NCBI GenBank assembly: GCA_013397435.1
Contig: VZRG01000032.1
Coordinates: 62,001 to 126,000, forward strand
Source of the DNA: Erythrocercus mccallii
Lineage: Eukaryota; Chordata; Aves; Passeriformes; Dicruridae
Direction: 5' to 3'
DNA length: 64,000 nt
Under the pieces are notes generated by a model. The model was not told the DNA's origin, searched no databases, and saw nothing but the letters and a program-made list of their open reading frames with translations. Numbering within the stretch: position 1 is the stretch's first letter; the number at the start of each line of letters is the position of its first letter. Of this stretch, positions 24,076 to 38,000 are shown in pieces. The position numbers and the translations under genes are program-made.

Positions 24076-26018
24076 ACAGGAGCATAAAGGAATTTTTAAA
24101 GCAAGACATGCACATGCTGCTATAGCTGTGTGGGCATATACATGTATATATATGCATTATATCTATCCATATCCACATCCCTGTGTGTATATAAATATAC
24201 CCTTGGTTAGATGGCTGCATGTATTAGATAACTACCACTGGTGACTTGAACTGGCCATTTGTATTCTACAGCTGTACAGCTTCCTGTTTTAAAATGGTTG
24301 ATTTTTGTGCAGGGAGAACTGTTGTACCAAAGTATTAACTTGTGCAAAAATGCAAAGGTTTTGTCAGAGAACAAGGTTATCCTGTGATCAGAGCTCATAG
24401 TGAACTGTCATAGGGGTTTTGGAAGCAGGAATGAATTGGAGTAAGGACTTCAGTGCAGGCAATGAGTGTGTCTCCTTGCAGAGGAGCCCCAGTTCACACT
24501 GACACACATGATGTGGCACAGTGCCTTGGAGAAAAACTTGTTTGGACAACAAAGCCCTGTGCTTTCTGTTTCCTGTACTGAGGGGACTGTTTTCCAACCA
24601 GTTCAGGAGCTAACCTAATTTCCGTTGGAGCAGACACCTGGCTGATGTGCATTATTATGCAGAGAAGTACTTGTCATCTGCAGTGAAAAACAAACCTCCA
24701 GACAGTTCTTGAGTCCTTGACAGAGATCTGAATCCCTTTCTTTCTCACTAACTCAACCTACCAAAAAATAGGAAGAAAGAAGAAAAAACTCACAAGTACC
24801 GATAGTTTTGGCTATATATATAATCAGAAAAAGAATGGAAGGAAGCTTCAAAAATAATCTCTTTTTTATCATAATTGCAGCTTGTTTTATAAAATTATAT
24901 GCAAGATGCAAGGAGTTCTAACTATAGGTATCATTAGAGTGCTTTGATACAAAATTAGACTGACATTGGATGCCAATTCTAAAGTGTTTCCTTTGGAAAT
25001 TTTAATATTAGTTACATAAACTAGTCACTGGTTGTATAAAACTTAAAAAAAGTAAGTAGGAACTCAAAGTAATCCTGTAATACCTGGGAGAAGGATACTC
25101 TTGTGTTTCCACATTAGGAACGTTTTAAGTGCAAAACTCAGCTTGAACTATGAAGAGTGTCTAGATTCTGCTTAATTCAGAGTATTACAGAAATTACTTA
25201 AAAATGAAGATTCAGAGAGGTCCCACTTGATGACTTTCTGCTTGTGTTCTGGCTATTTTCTGCATGTGTTCCTGCCATCTTTTTGTCTATATTCTGTGTA
25301 AAGTCAGTCCATACCCTAGAGCAAAAAAACTTCCCTTGACATTCACCTGTTGACCCTGCAGAAAGCTCTGAACACTTCCTCTGTATATTAATCTACAATC
25401 CTGATTTGACATTTTCCTCCAGGATTTCATAACTACCTGGGTTGTATTCCCAAATTAAATATGATAAACACTCTATTTTATACTCTAAAATAATCAGTCC
25501 TGAGGTAAAATGTATATACTGAGATGCATTTTAGGCTGCCACAAAACATCAAAGATTAAACAGACATTTATTCTTTGTGAAAGTATAAATAACCATTTAC
25601 CCTTGTCCTTTCATTTTTATCATGGGAATGTTGCCCATGGGCTTTAGTCCTGTAACTTTCACAACTATCTAGTTTTATTTTTACTTACTTGATTAAAAAA
25701 AATTAGCTCTAATAACAAGTAAGCAAGCAAGCAAATACTTTTATTGAATCTGATGTGAAATCTAACATATAGTTTCAAATGGTATTCTGTAGCTTTAGCT
25801 GAGATAGCAATCACATTCAACTTCTTGGAGTTATTTTTTTAAATGTCTTCTTCTCCTTGCTAAATAGCTGGAGGGTGATATTTAAATCTGATTTTGTTAG
25901 TAAGACCTGAAAACAGTATGTGATTTAAAAAATGATTCAATATCAAGCAGCTCAATGGTGCAGAAAATTCAAATTATATTGTTGCAGAGAATTCAAGGGT
26001 TTCTCCTGTTTTTTTTGG
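24076..26018. other. CACNB2: CACNB2 intron, no gene seen
   Basis: AT-rich, with short TATA/CATA low complexity near 24139-24165 and an AAGC triple repeat near 25719-25733. Nothing else recognised. Confidence 0.65.
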
Positions 26019-26050
<32 letters not shown>

Positions 26051-26099
26051 TCCCTGAGAANNNNNNNNNNNNNNNNTTTTTTTTTTTTTTTTTTTTTTT
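26019..26099. repeat. Two long poly-T tracts flanking a 16-base assembly gap
   Basis: 26 T at 26019-26044, then AAAAAATCCCTGAGAA, then 16 undetermined bases (26061-26076), then 23 T at 26077-26099. The gap coincides with the homopolymer, so tract length and the sequence between are unreliable. The minus-strand ORF across it is lysine-only translation and is not a gene. Poly-A on the minus strand could mark a retrocopy tail, but no retrocopy was recognised beside it. Confidence 0.9.
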
Positions 26100-29000
26100 A
26101 AACTATCTCCAGCTTTACTTTTCTTAATATTCTTCCTGACCAAATTTGGGTGATATTAGCATACTCTAATTGTTATATTAATTTTTAGTTTATTCAAGTG
26201 GTTGTCTGTCATAACTGATATTAGAAGAACTTCTCATTCAATTATTCTTAGAAGTGAGACTTACTCTTGCTTGTTGGTATGTAAACATGTGAGTTAAATC
26301 TTAGTTAGTGAGATTGCCCTTTAATCTCATTTCGGAAATCTTATCAGATAAGGTACGTATTTTCAAGGTGATTTGTTGTTTACATCTAGAATACAGAATC
26401 CAGTTTGAACATTGATGATTTATTTTCAGTATTTTGAACAAATCTGCATTTGACAGGTATGGAAAGCAGGGATGCACCCCATGGTTTGAGTTTTGTTGTG
26501 CAAATATACTTGTGTTATTGAACTGCAACTCATCCTTATTCAGTGACTGAAAGAAAAGCCAAGGGAAAAAACAACTTGAAAGGAAAGATGAAGGATCAAA
26601 CTGCAGCTGCTTTGATTATTTTGACTGGAGATGTCAGATTGTTGAAGTGAGAAGAGAGATACGCCTGCTGCTTTTTGGCTCTATCCATTTGGCCAATTAC
26701 TTAAAAATGATTTTTAGAAAGTTTGGATTTTACACAGGTAAAAAACATGTGAACACAAAGCACCTGGAGTTACTTGATGTCCCTATCACCTCTGTCTGTC
26801 ATAAGAGAAACACTTCCTCACTGAAGTGAAAATGAGAAGTGCTGGGAACTTGCCATCTTATAAATCAGCTGTGCACATCGCTTTTAATAATCAGCAGTAA
26901 TAAATGGCAGGAATTGGAAAGGAAAATCTATTTCTGGCTTTCAGAAGCAGTCAGATTACAGATGAACGTATCCTTCCCAGAGGAGCTATAAGGGAATGTA
27001 CTACATTTATCCCAGCTCTCTCATTACTTTGACCCTTTTATTCCCTTTTTGCAATGAGGCATGTGATTCGCTCACAAAACACACATTTCCTTGCATTCTG
27101 CCCTGGTGTTTCCTGGTGGTTTAATCCCACTGCGATATAACACTGGCCCACCATGGAAGTACTCAACTGTGCTGCCTTTATAGTAGCCCTGGTGTGTTCA
27201 GTGGACCTGTTCTGCTGGGGTTGAGCATGAGCCTGCCTCATCCACCTGCATTCCAGGGCTTGAGCTGCCTTCTGCAGACACAAGGATATGACGTTTCCTG
27301 ACAGGAACATGAGCAGAGGAGTGTTTTCTGAACCTGTCCCCACTCAGCTGGCAGTGACCTGGGGGACCCCGGTAACTCCAGCAGGCTGTGCCAAAGGAGA
27401 TGGATGCTTTCCTCTGGTGAGGTGAAGGAAGACACAGCTGTGCTGGTGTACATGGCTGTATACATGTGAGCTCTAAAGAAACCCTTACTTTTTCCTCAGA
27501 AAGGAAGAGGTTCCTTACTCCTAGATTTAAACTCAGGATAAAATTGCCAGGTTAAATCACCCAGTGTAATCCATATTCGCCCTGTTTGCCTTCCAGAGCA
27601 AGAGCTTGTCTTGGCATTACCCTCAGTGCTGGGTAAAATCTCTGAGGGAAGCTCTCAGTCCAGGCACTTCTCTTAGATTGAGTCTTCCATGATTACAGTA
27701 GAGGCCTGAGGACAAGGGGAGGTTAGGAAAGGATAAAGGGGCAAAAGTGGAAAGGAATTTGGAATTTTGGAACGACATAGACATTGTGTGGATTGACTCA
27801 CAAAGCCTTGTTCTGTGATTCAGCTTGAAGAAAATCCAGTGGGAAGGAAAAGCAGGGAGCTGTTCTTGATTTGGCATTCTTGAGCAGGTTTGGAAGATTC
27901 AGCTTCTACCTTGTATTTCTCAGACTTGACAGTATTTCTCTCACACCCTTTGACTGTGCTGTGTCTCTCTGGCAGCACAGTTCCATGGCAGTGGCTTTGG
28001 CTCAAAGCATTGTGTTGAGAAGTTTCCCTCTGCGCTGCTCAGGTAATTTGTTTCGGGAGGCTTATTTTGGAGCCAGCTTAGTTAAGCCCAGTGTGTGTGG
28101 TGCAGCCTTGTAGGCAGCAGTGTGCTGTGGTATGGGAAGTGCTTCAAACCACAAAGCTGGAAAAGTGAGTGCATCCTTTTCAGCTGAGAAATCCACCTTC
28201 TCCTGTGTGCGTTGGGATCTTGCTCTTAACCTCCAGCTGATCATAGTTTCTGATACAGCAGCACATGCCATTGGGTGTTTGTTTACCAATTGGCAGTGGA
28301 TTGATTTCTCTTGAGGACTTTCGTACAGAAGCTGTCTGATGTGAACAGGGACATGGCTACACACTTGCTGCTTAATTCCAGGAAAATGAGCAAGACATAA
28401 AAGGTCATAAAGCAGTGTATCTGCTTTATCTGCTTCACTCTGTCATGAATAGACAAGGTCTTATTTGGTCTCAAAAACTATATTTCAGTGTTTCTTCCTG
28501 AATGCCCTTGCAAACCCAGTAGAAAATTTGTCTAATGCAGTCTGTTGGATAGTTGCATTTCAACAGTCAGAAGTAAAACTAAATTTTCTCCTTAAACTTC
28601 AGTGGATGTTGCAGCAATTTCACTCTATTCTTGAGCTATAGACTGTCTGCTGTTACTGCAGGACTGTTGCACACTAGGGCAGGAATGAAGACAACCATAA
28701 TTCAACAGCTGGAACACATAATATAGATACCATCCTGCATACATCTTTCATGTCATCACAAAGACAGTTGTAATAGCTTTTTCTGAACTTTGTTCACACT
28801 GGGTTCTTGAAGCTATGTTCATTAATTCTAGACACCATGAATGTTTGCTCTTGGAGTCTCCCTGGGTGTTTTAATGCTGACTTGAAGTTCTCACCACAGT
28901 GATCTGTTGACATGAAAGACCCCCCACACTACCCGTAATAAGCCATACCCACTCCTTTATGAGAGCCTGCAACTGGGGAGATGAAAGGCCAATAAATATG

Positions 29001-32000
29001 CTATAACTGTATCTTGTTCTCAGATGTTTATATGAAACTAAAACTCATCATACGTGTATCACTAGTATAAATTTTATTAATTGTTGACACAGAAACACTT
29101 CTTCTTTTGAAAAATTATTTAAAAAAAGATGTAAAACAGATACTGTCAAGTTTCTTATGTGTCTATACAAACCAAAATAACTTCAAGTCCTAAATTCATT
29201 TATTTGACGTGATACGTAAAACATGTATTTGTTTTGTGAGATAGTTCCTTTAGGTGCTCATACAGAGTATTCAATGTCAATACGGCTATGATGTCTGTTC
29301 AGATTCTGTTTATCCTTATAGCATCAAGCTCTAGACATAATAAAATAATGTTACGTTAGTTTTTAAAAATAAAAAACTGAAAAACAAGTGGTACTTTTCA
29401 TCAATAAACTTTTCAGGAATTTCAATAAACCACAGGTAACACAGGAACCTCCATGTCAAAACCCACAAACATTTTTCTTCCCTGTTAGAACTATTTGTTT
29501 TGTGTTGAATAGTTTAAGTAGAAGATATCAAGTGACGAAGTACACATAAGGGTTTACGTGGCATTAATACAGCTGGAAAAAAAACTCATGTACTGATTCT
29601 TCTTCCAATTCAGGCCTAAGAAATAGCTATGCATTTGAGAGACCCAGGTTGGATATCATTCTTCTTGATTTATATCAAGGAATTAAGTTAGTTTCTTTTG
29701 CTCCAGGTTATTTTCAGTCTTGTTATGGAGCCAACCTGAAAGTTTAGATGGTGATAAAAGTGGAAGCAGGTCTTATCAAATCAGTTAAATCTGGTAACGC
29801 TCTTTTTTTCAGTGAAAGAACTCTGAATGGAAATAGAAGATAATATAATATTTTGGGACAGTTCAGAATGTGTGAATTTAAGTTTTAAATTAAGCAGCTA
29901 ATCAGGGTCTAAGAGCATACATTAATATTGTTCAAGAAATATAAATTTAATTGGTCAATCTGGTCAAACATATTGATTTTCAGAGAGTCAAAGTATGTTT
30001 TTTGTAGAGTTTTTTCAAATTTTTGTAGAATTTGAAATGTTGAAGTATTTTTTACTTTTCATTATTGTAAATTTTTGCTTAAATAAAACTCCTTATTTCT
30101 ATTAGCTTTTCCAGTACATTCAATATTTTTTGTGACTGATTCTTCACATTTTATATATAAAGTTTGAGATTTTTAGTGAAGTACAAGGTTTTTGATACAG
30201 TAAAAGGAAGATAAATTGTTGAAGACTCAGCAAATTAAGTGTAGTATTTCTTTTAGCAAATGTCGAGTAGCTGCTGTGTGTTACTTTAGTTACTCTGAGG
30301 ACAGAAGCAGCTTTAGCAAATGTTGGACCCTGGGTGAAATCAGTATCTAGTATGCATGTGAGAGAAACCTTTTGCAGAGGTGGGGGACGCACATGTTCTT
30401 GCATAACACTGTCAAATTTAGCAGTCAGTTGAATAACACCCAAAGAAATTTCATGCCTGGAGCTAAGGCTTGTCTAATTAGCTGTAAGAGGCCAAATGAT
30501 GGGTGCTAAACACTGTATTATAGCAGTAAAATCTCTGCTGCAGTGCTTCCCACCACTATCATATGTAAAGAACTGCTGGGTGTGGTGGTCAGTGGTGTTA
30601 CAGAAGGCATAGTTTAATGCATCATAGTAAACCACTGCTTGTGGCTCACTGCACATTGTCTGAGGCACTCTGTATTTGCAGAAAATGATTTTGTTTTGGA
30701 AGAGTGCAGAAAGATTAAAATCTCTCAAATATTCTTAAAATATTCTGCAGATGTTTCTGATCCTTTGTTCACTTCTGAATCCCAGCACACTCTTCCTCAG
30801 TGTGTCCCCTTCAAAGTGGCTAACAGAAGCTTTAACACCAGATTCTCCTCCAGTCTGCATTTAGAGGTAGAAAACATTTAAATTGCTTCCACTCCCTGAG
30901 CAGTGCTCAAACATTTCACATCCTTGCTAAAAGCCAGCTCAGGCTGGCATGGAAAGTGAATAGTGCTGAGATCCATAATGGCACTGTCTTGCTCCCAGTG
31001 TCTGCTTTGAGACCTGGATTCTGCCCCATAAAAGGGTGAATTTCTTGGATCAGCTTCATTACAGAAAAAGGATCCAATAGATCTGTTTAAGTAACACATA
31101 CACAACATTTAAATTACTAATTCCTCTCAGGGTCAAATTAGATAAGTATATTTTAATGTAGTTTTAGAACTTCAAAGAAAAGTGTTATATATTAAATGGA
31201 CCTTAAATCTCTCCTACTGCTTAAGCTGAGAGGAGGTAGGCTGCATATGCAGAAGTCCAGTTTTGAATAACATTTTGTTTACTGTTGAGTCTTTAAATTG
31301 AAATGTGAATTCTATATACAAGTCTTGGTTTAGTCATTACATTTAGCCTAGTTAAAGTAGAAGTTAGCAGATAGGCTTTTTAATTTTTTTAAAAATTACT
31401 CTGATCAGTTTAGAATGTCTGTCAAGGCAGGCACTTACTATATGTATAATGTATGTATGCAAATAGGAAATACAGGTAAAGAAATGAACCTGCACTGACT
31501 GTCAAAGAAGTCTGTTTGTTTGTAACTAGGCTGCAGCAAATTTCTGCATGTTAAATAGTGAAAGAAATTCTTTCAACTTTAAGTCAAAATGTAGTCCATG
31601 AAGCTAAGTGCTTTTATCCCACAGTTACTTGAAGAAAGACATGCGTCATCAACTAAATAAAGTTTATATTTTAAAAAGGAACATATTCCAATATTCCAAA
31701 TATACTGTATTTAAACATGTTTCTAAGCAGAATTAATTTACAGTTATTTTTGTTTCCTTTTGGACTACACTAATCAGTTAATGGTGTAAAAATTAAAAGT
31801 TTACTATAGATGAATGCTGTGATCCAGCGCTCTTGCTGGAATAGCTATTATGTGATTGCATAGTGAGAACGTTGGCTGAAAGGAATTGAAAATATGCATA
31901 AAGCCATGTCTGAAGGTCATTCTGAATTAGGGCTCAGTTTCATTATTAAAATACCCTTGAGAATACATTGTTAAAGACTTCTGCTTCACTCCATAAATAA

Positions 32001-35000
32001 TGAGTACATGACATCTGATCCAGGGCCATTCATCTCACCTCCTTATTTTTCAAAAAGGTACTTTTTAGGGTGCATTTCTACTTTATATTTAGATGTAAGT
32101 TGACTTATTTTCTGAAATGCATGGTTTGTCTAGATATCATTGGAACAGAGGATTGCATCCAAATCAACACTTTGTAGGACAACTACAACAGCTCTGTTTG
32201 GTTCTGGTTTTACCCTCATTTTCTCGATCTCTCTATATATATTACCTGGCATCTTATGCTCTTCAGATTTCTAATTCTTTCCTTTCCCCCTTTCCTCAGT
32301 TTCTCCTTGTTAGTCATGATGGTGAGGTGTCCAGTCCCTGGGCAGCCTGCCCCTTTCCTTCCTGCTTGGCTGGAACACCTCTGTGGGCAGACAGTGGTGC
32401 AGGGGACGAGGAGGGGCTGGGAGCTGCTGCCTGTCCTGTGGGAAGATGAGGCACCAGCATCACAGTAAGAAAGTGTCATTCTTGGAAATCTTGAAAACTC
32501 CCTCTTGTTTAAAGAGGAAAGAGGAAATTTTAAGGGGAAGGCTAAGACGTGCTTTGCAGAAATTCCTTCATCACCAGTAGCTGACTCCTCAACTGCAGAA
32601 ATAAAACCAACTGTGTAGACTGCACACATCATCTATCCCTCATTGTCTAATCTAGTTGCTGGTGTCTTTCTCCACTGTCTTCATTCATGTCTTTGCCAAG
32701 AAATTAGATAGTTGGGTAAAATTCTCAAAGCCAGAATTAAAGTGCCTTGAGAGAGAGCAGGAACTTTCTTCTTTTTACCAGCAGTGAGAAAAAAGATTGT
32801 TATATGTGTGAATTCTTTCCATATCCACACTTGTGTGATTTCCTTACAGTTCTTTGGTGGTTTATTTCTTTCTGTTCTCATCAGGAGTAGAGCATTTAAT
32901 CCCTTTCCTTTCTAGTATATTGGTTATTTGGGGTTTTTTTTTTGGCAGTTAATTGGCTTTTTTAATAATCTTATACTGTGTCAGATATTTTTTCTCTCCT
33001 AGAAAACAATCACTAGTCCACAGAATGAGAGTAGTATTGCTATTGCTGCTTGGTTCCATGTTTGTTTGTTTGTTGGCTTCCTTAGACTTGAAACTTTTCT
33101 TCTTGTCCAGTTTGTGTGTTGTGATTACAAAGACTGTGAGGTCTGTGCAATACTGGTAAACGAAGTAGTCTAGTCCATAAAATGTCTATCAAATAGAACA
33201 GGATATCGCTATAGTTGATACATTTTTAACTACTCTGTTCTGTTTGCTTCATGTAAAAACACAGGCAAGTTGACACTTCTAATATTAAAAGTGTGGTTTA
33301 CCATTACAAATAATGCCATCACATTCATCTCTGTTGCATTTGCTTTCCTCACAGTCAGTTTCCCTTGCTGAGCTTCCTTTGCTTACGTTTGTTTAAGACA
33401 GAGGAACACTGATAGGCTTTCCATAGAAAAGAAGGTGCAATGGTTGCAAATCTAATGGAACGCAAGGTATTAAACTGTTCATGCATGGAGCTTATTTTTA
33501 TAGATATCCTTTCAAGATTACTGAGTAACAGTGAGAAATGTTTCATGTTTTCATGCCCTATTTACTGGTTGGATCTCTGAAGTTCCAAAGGTATTGCTTT
33601 CCTTCACTCTAACCACCAAAAATCTTCTGCAAGCTCACATGGTGGTTGGTACAGATTGCAGATCAGGAGTGCCCTGGAAGGACTGTTCACTGTTCTGAGG
33701 TAGAGATTTTGCAAACATTAATTTTGGAGGGACTCTGATTTTATAACCCTCAGCATTATACATGGAAAGGATAGAGACAGAGATGATATTTGCCTCTTGA
33801 ATTCTGGATGTGGCTCTAACTTTATTCTTCTGTTTTGGAATGTTTAGTACTTTCAAATGCTAAAACCAGCTCTTGGCAGTGTAAAACTGAACAATATTTA
33901 ACCCAAAGATTCCTCTTATCCTTTTCCTTACTAGATGTATGAGCATGCAAATGAGAGAAAAAAACAATGTCTAAATCTGATTTATATGATTTATAGTCCT
34001 TCATAAGCAGAATTTTTTACAAGTTTTGCCTTATGGTGTTGCTTAGTTTGAAAGTTAGGGAGACCAAAGAGAAGGTTATCTGCAATGTCAGCTTGGAAAA
34101 AAAATCAGCATTTCAAACTTAATTTTTATAAAAGAAAACAGAGTACAGGTATAGCTTAAGTGACATAGGAATAGTTGTGTCTGTCCCTGGTGCATTAGGT
34201 TTATTTTTGCATTTATAGTATGCTTTAAAAAGTATAATAAGTAGAATTTTAATAATTTCCACATATAATTTTTTCTCTATACAACAGAAAAACATAACTA
34301 TAACCTCGGTGAACTTTGTTTCTTGTTTATTTATTAATTGTAGTAATAAAAAAAGTTAATGTATTTGTGATTTTTGAAAAGATAGGAGAAATATGATATT
34401 GAAGATATTTGGTTGGATGTTCTTTTGACATTTTGAAGCAAAAATTTGAGTGATGTGGAAAAGGACCATGATTAAATGCTGTCCATTCATCCAGCCAAGT
34501 TGTTTGGGTTTTTAAAAATATTTTTGCATATTTTTGAGGAGGTGAAAACCTTTGAGCTTTTTCTGTTCTAATTGGTAGGAAAAATGAGCCAAATTCTATG
34601 TTTGGCTTATAAACACCAATGTGTTTGATTTGGGGAGATTAAACTCTTGAGAGAAGTTTTGTTGAATCATTACCAGGTTTTGACTCATAAAAGGAATGGA
34701 CAAAAGCAAGCACTTTATATGGAAAGCCAGGAATTTATTGTTAGTTTAATCAAAGAACTATTGTTATTCCAGTTTTAATAGTTCAGTTAAAAGGATATAC
34801 ACACAAACTTTCTGATATTTTCCGTTTTTACCTCTGTACCACTGGGTCCTATGGTCAGTGGCAGCTATTGTGTTGAGGGTGAGGCTTCAGGGAGTCATTA
34901 CACCATCCTGAGTGGTGGTTTCTTCCTCTTCATATAAGATCCATCATGAATTGTCCTTACCTGTTTGTCAGCATGCTTTGGGGCTTGCACTGGGGTTTAG

Positions 35001-38000
35001 TTCTCCATGACAACTATTGCTGCTGAGCATGGTGTGCTTTCCGTGTGCTGATGAGGTTTCTTTGTTCTCTCTTTATCCCCTAACACAGTTTTTACGCAGT
35101 GCCTGAATTGGACGTGTTCAATAGCCAGTCTTAGAACACTGTGCAGGTTGTTTTTAGCCCTTGGGCCCTTTATTGTAGGGACACAGAGAGTCCACATACT
35201 ATTTGTGGTTCCTGATCAGTTGTAGAAATATGTCCAGTAGGTGTTACAACACACCTACTGGTGTTGTACAGAGCTAAGCAAAAGGTAAAGCAAAGTGCGT
35301 GCCAGTTATTGGTACATAGATAATTTCTGATAGGAGCGAGTCTCCCGGCAGGGAAGAACAAGACCCTCGGATTTGTGGTGTTAATTTAACAATAGCCTTG
35401 TGGCTTGTCACAAGAGACAGTGGCAGTTTATTTCTTTGTCTCCAAGGCCTGCAGAATGTTGTTTATATGCTCTTTCATTTGCAGTTGGCACTTCTTGCAT
35501 CTTTTCCTGTGAGCCTTTGAAAGAAGGTTTGCAGAGATACCAGAGGGGCATCATGACAGCACTGGGAGCTGAGGGGCTGGGCAGAGTTTTACTCAGTTAA
35601 TACTCACACAGTTAGCAGGAGAAGGGAGAGAGGGTGTGGTGAGAGTCCTTTGAGAGGAAGGAGAAAACACCAAAGAAATTTTAAAAAAAGTTGAGGAGAT
35701 CTGAGAAACACAGCTTGTGATGAAGTGACAATGAAGGGACTGAAATAATGAGGGAAAAAGATCCAAGAAGTAAATACTATTTCCCTAGTTGCAGACCTCA
35801 AGCAGTCGGAAGATTAACACCAAAAATAATATTTTTAAGTGTGCTCCCAGGTTTCTGAGCCTTAAGGCAACGTTTGAGAAATATTTTCAAGACGTCTTTC
35901 ACATTTGTAACGACTAAAATATAAGCCTCTTTTTTTAATGACCATTTGTATTGTAAATAAATTATAAAATTTTAAGACCATGGACTTAAAGAGTAAGAAC
36001 CAAATAATCCAAGACTTAAAAATTATGCATGTTGGCTACACTGCTTTCTTGTTTTCATAAAGTCATTAACTGATGAGGAGGGGAGAAAAGTGAATGTGCC
36101 TTGTTGTTTCACCTTTGAAAACTGTCTCGTAGTGCATGTGACAATCTGTGCACCTCTGCTTCTACATTTCAAATCTTTTCTGAATAACTTCAGCAAGTAA
36201 CTTAGATATTCCAGCATATGACTGCCTTCATGATTTCAAGGTTTCTGGGAATTAATGGAAACAGTGACAACAGGTGAAATGTGCTTAGTGACATTTAGAA
36301 AGTTGATAATATCTATTTCAAATTTTTTGTGGCAAAAAGTATACAGAGCCTCATTTTTATTTATTTTTTTCTTTCTGAAGTAAAAAAAAAATCTTTTTAT
36401 ATCTCTGAAAACATCTCAGAATATGTCTTTAAAACAGGCAAATGCCTGGAAAGGAGACTTCCATTTATCAAGAAGAAAATGAAAATGAGTTGTGAGTTTG
36501 CTCTCTAGTTAGGAGTTTGCTCTCCAGTTGTGAGCAGCTTTAGCACTGTCTGTCTAGAAATTTCTGCAAAATTTATGTGAAAAGGCTTACAGAAAAGCCA
36601 TATAGCATACAGATTTAGTCACTGCTGTCAAATTTCTATATTTAATCAGTAGGTATTATAGAAATACTCCTTTTAAAGTAGTAACAGTGTCACATGAGGA
36701 TTATCTCAGAGGACTGTTTGTATCTCTTATGGTTATGACCTAAATTATCTATATTTAGAGCACATCACAGATCTAAATACCTGTGACTTCACATTTTATA
36801 CTGTGAACTTCAAGGTTTAGTCAGTCATGAATGCATGCAGGTAGCAATATAAGCTTCTTTATTTTGGCCTTTTAGATCTATGCAACATTTTTCCATGGTA
36901 AAATGCTCCCATTTTTTAAGCTGGTTACACATCAGAGAAGAACAAAGAAAAAACTCTTTGCCATGTTCTTAGTCAATTCATGCTCTCATGCATTATTATT
37001 GTAGGAATTTACTGTGCTAGTAATTTCGTATTTTTAAAGAAGGGAGTTACCATTTCCTCCTTGAAATTTCATTATTTCTGTCTTGCCAACTTATTATTTG
37101 AGACTGGTTCCTCAATGTGGTGTTTTTGCACTTGGAAGTTATATATGTTATTTCTTAATTACCCTTTGTGATGCTTGGTCATTTTTTTGTCCAGGACTAA
37201 TATCAAATGAAAGGCAATTTATGATTATTGCATTAAAGTAATGGCCTTCACAATTGGTAGGTTTATCATATTATTTGCAAAGGTTACTAATGGAAATAAC
37301 AGCATTGAATGGAGGACAGTAACCCTGCTAAATGGGAATTGATCATATAGTCATATACTTGGATAGCTAATTGAAATTCAAGAATCTTGTATTAAATGCA
37401 AAATTGTTACTGGTAAATTAATGCAATAAAAAAATAGATTTTTTTCTGTTTTGAGCACTCTCATTTCATTATCCCATCTTTAGAAAGCGTTATTTTTATT
37501 TTAAATTAGCAATAACTATTATTTCAAAGCAGCTGGTTTATCACACTTTGAAAACAGTCAATTAGTTATTTATGTTCTCCTGTCATGAGAGTACCTTAGA
37601 GAATGCTTCATTATTGGTTTTTACCCTATAGATTATTGTACATTAATGAATTGTGCTTCCATTTGTCCTGGAACTTTCTCATGGATATAGAATTTGTCTC
37701 CCAGGATATTTCAGGGGCAAAATTGAGCATTTGACTCCTTACAGGTTTAGATGAAACTACTACAAGAGACTGAGAAGATTAACTTTCTCTGAAAATACAA
37801 TAATTTCTAAAAGTGATTGTTATTATTACTTCTTATATAATTTAAGTGATTCTTACACTTTCCTAAAAGCAATTTGCTAATAATTTGATTAAAACCTATG
37901 ACTTTCTAATCCAAATCAGTTTTTAAGTATCATTGGGGCAAGTCTGCAACTTTTGATCAGTACAACTTAATTATAATTTGGAACAAGTAAACAAAATAAA

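Noticed and set aside
25952..26143. Lysine-rich minus-strand ORF with undetermined residues
   Set aside because: Product of the poly-T tracts and the assembly gap.
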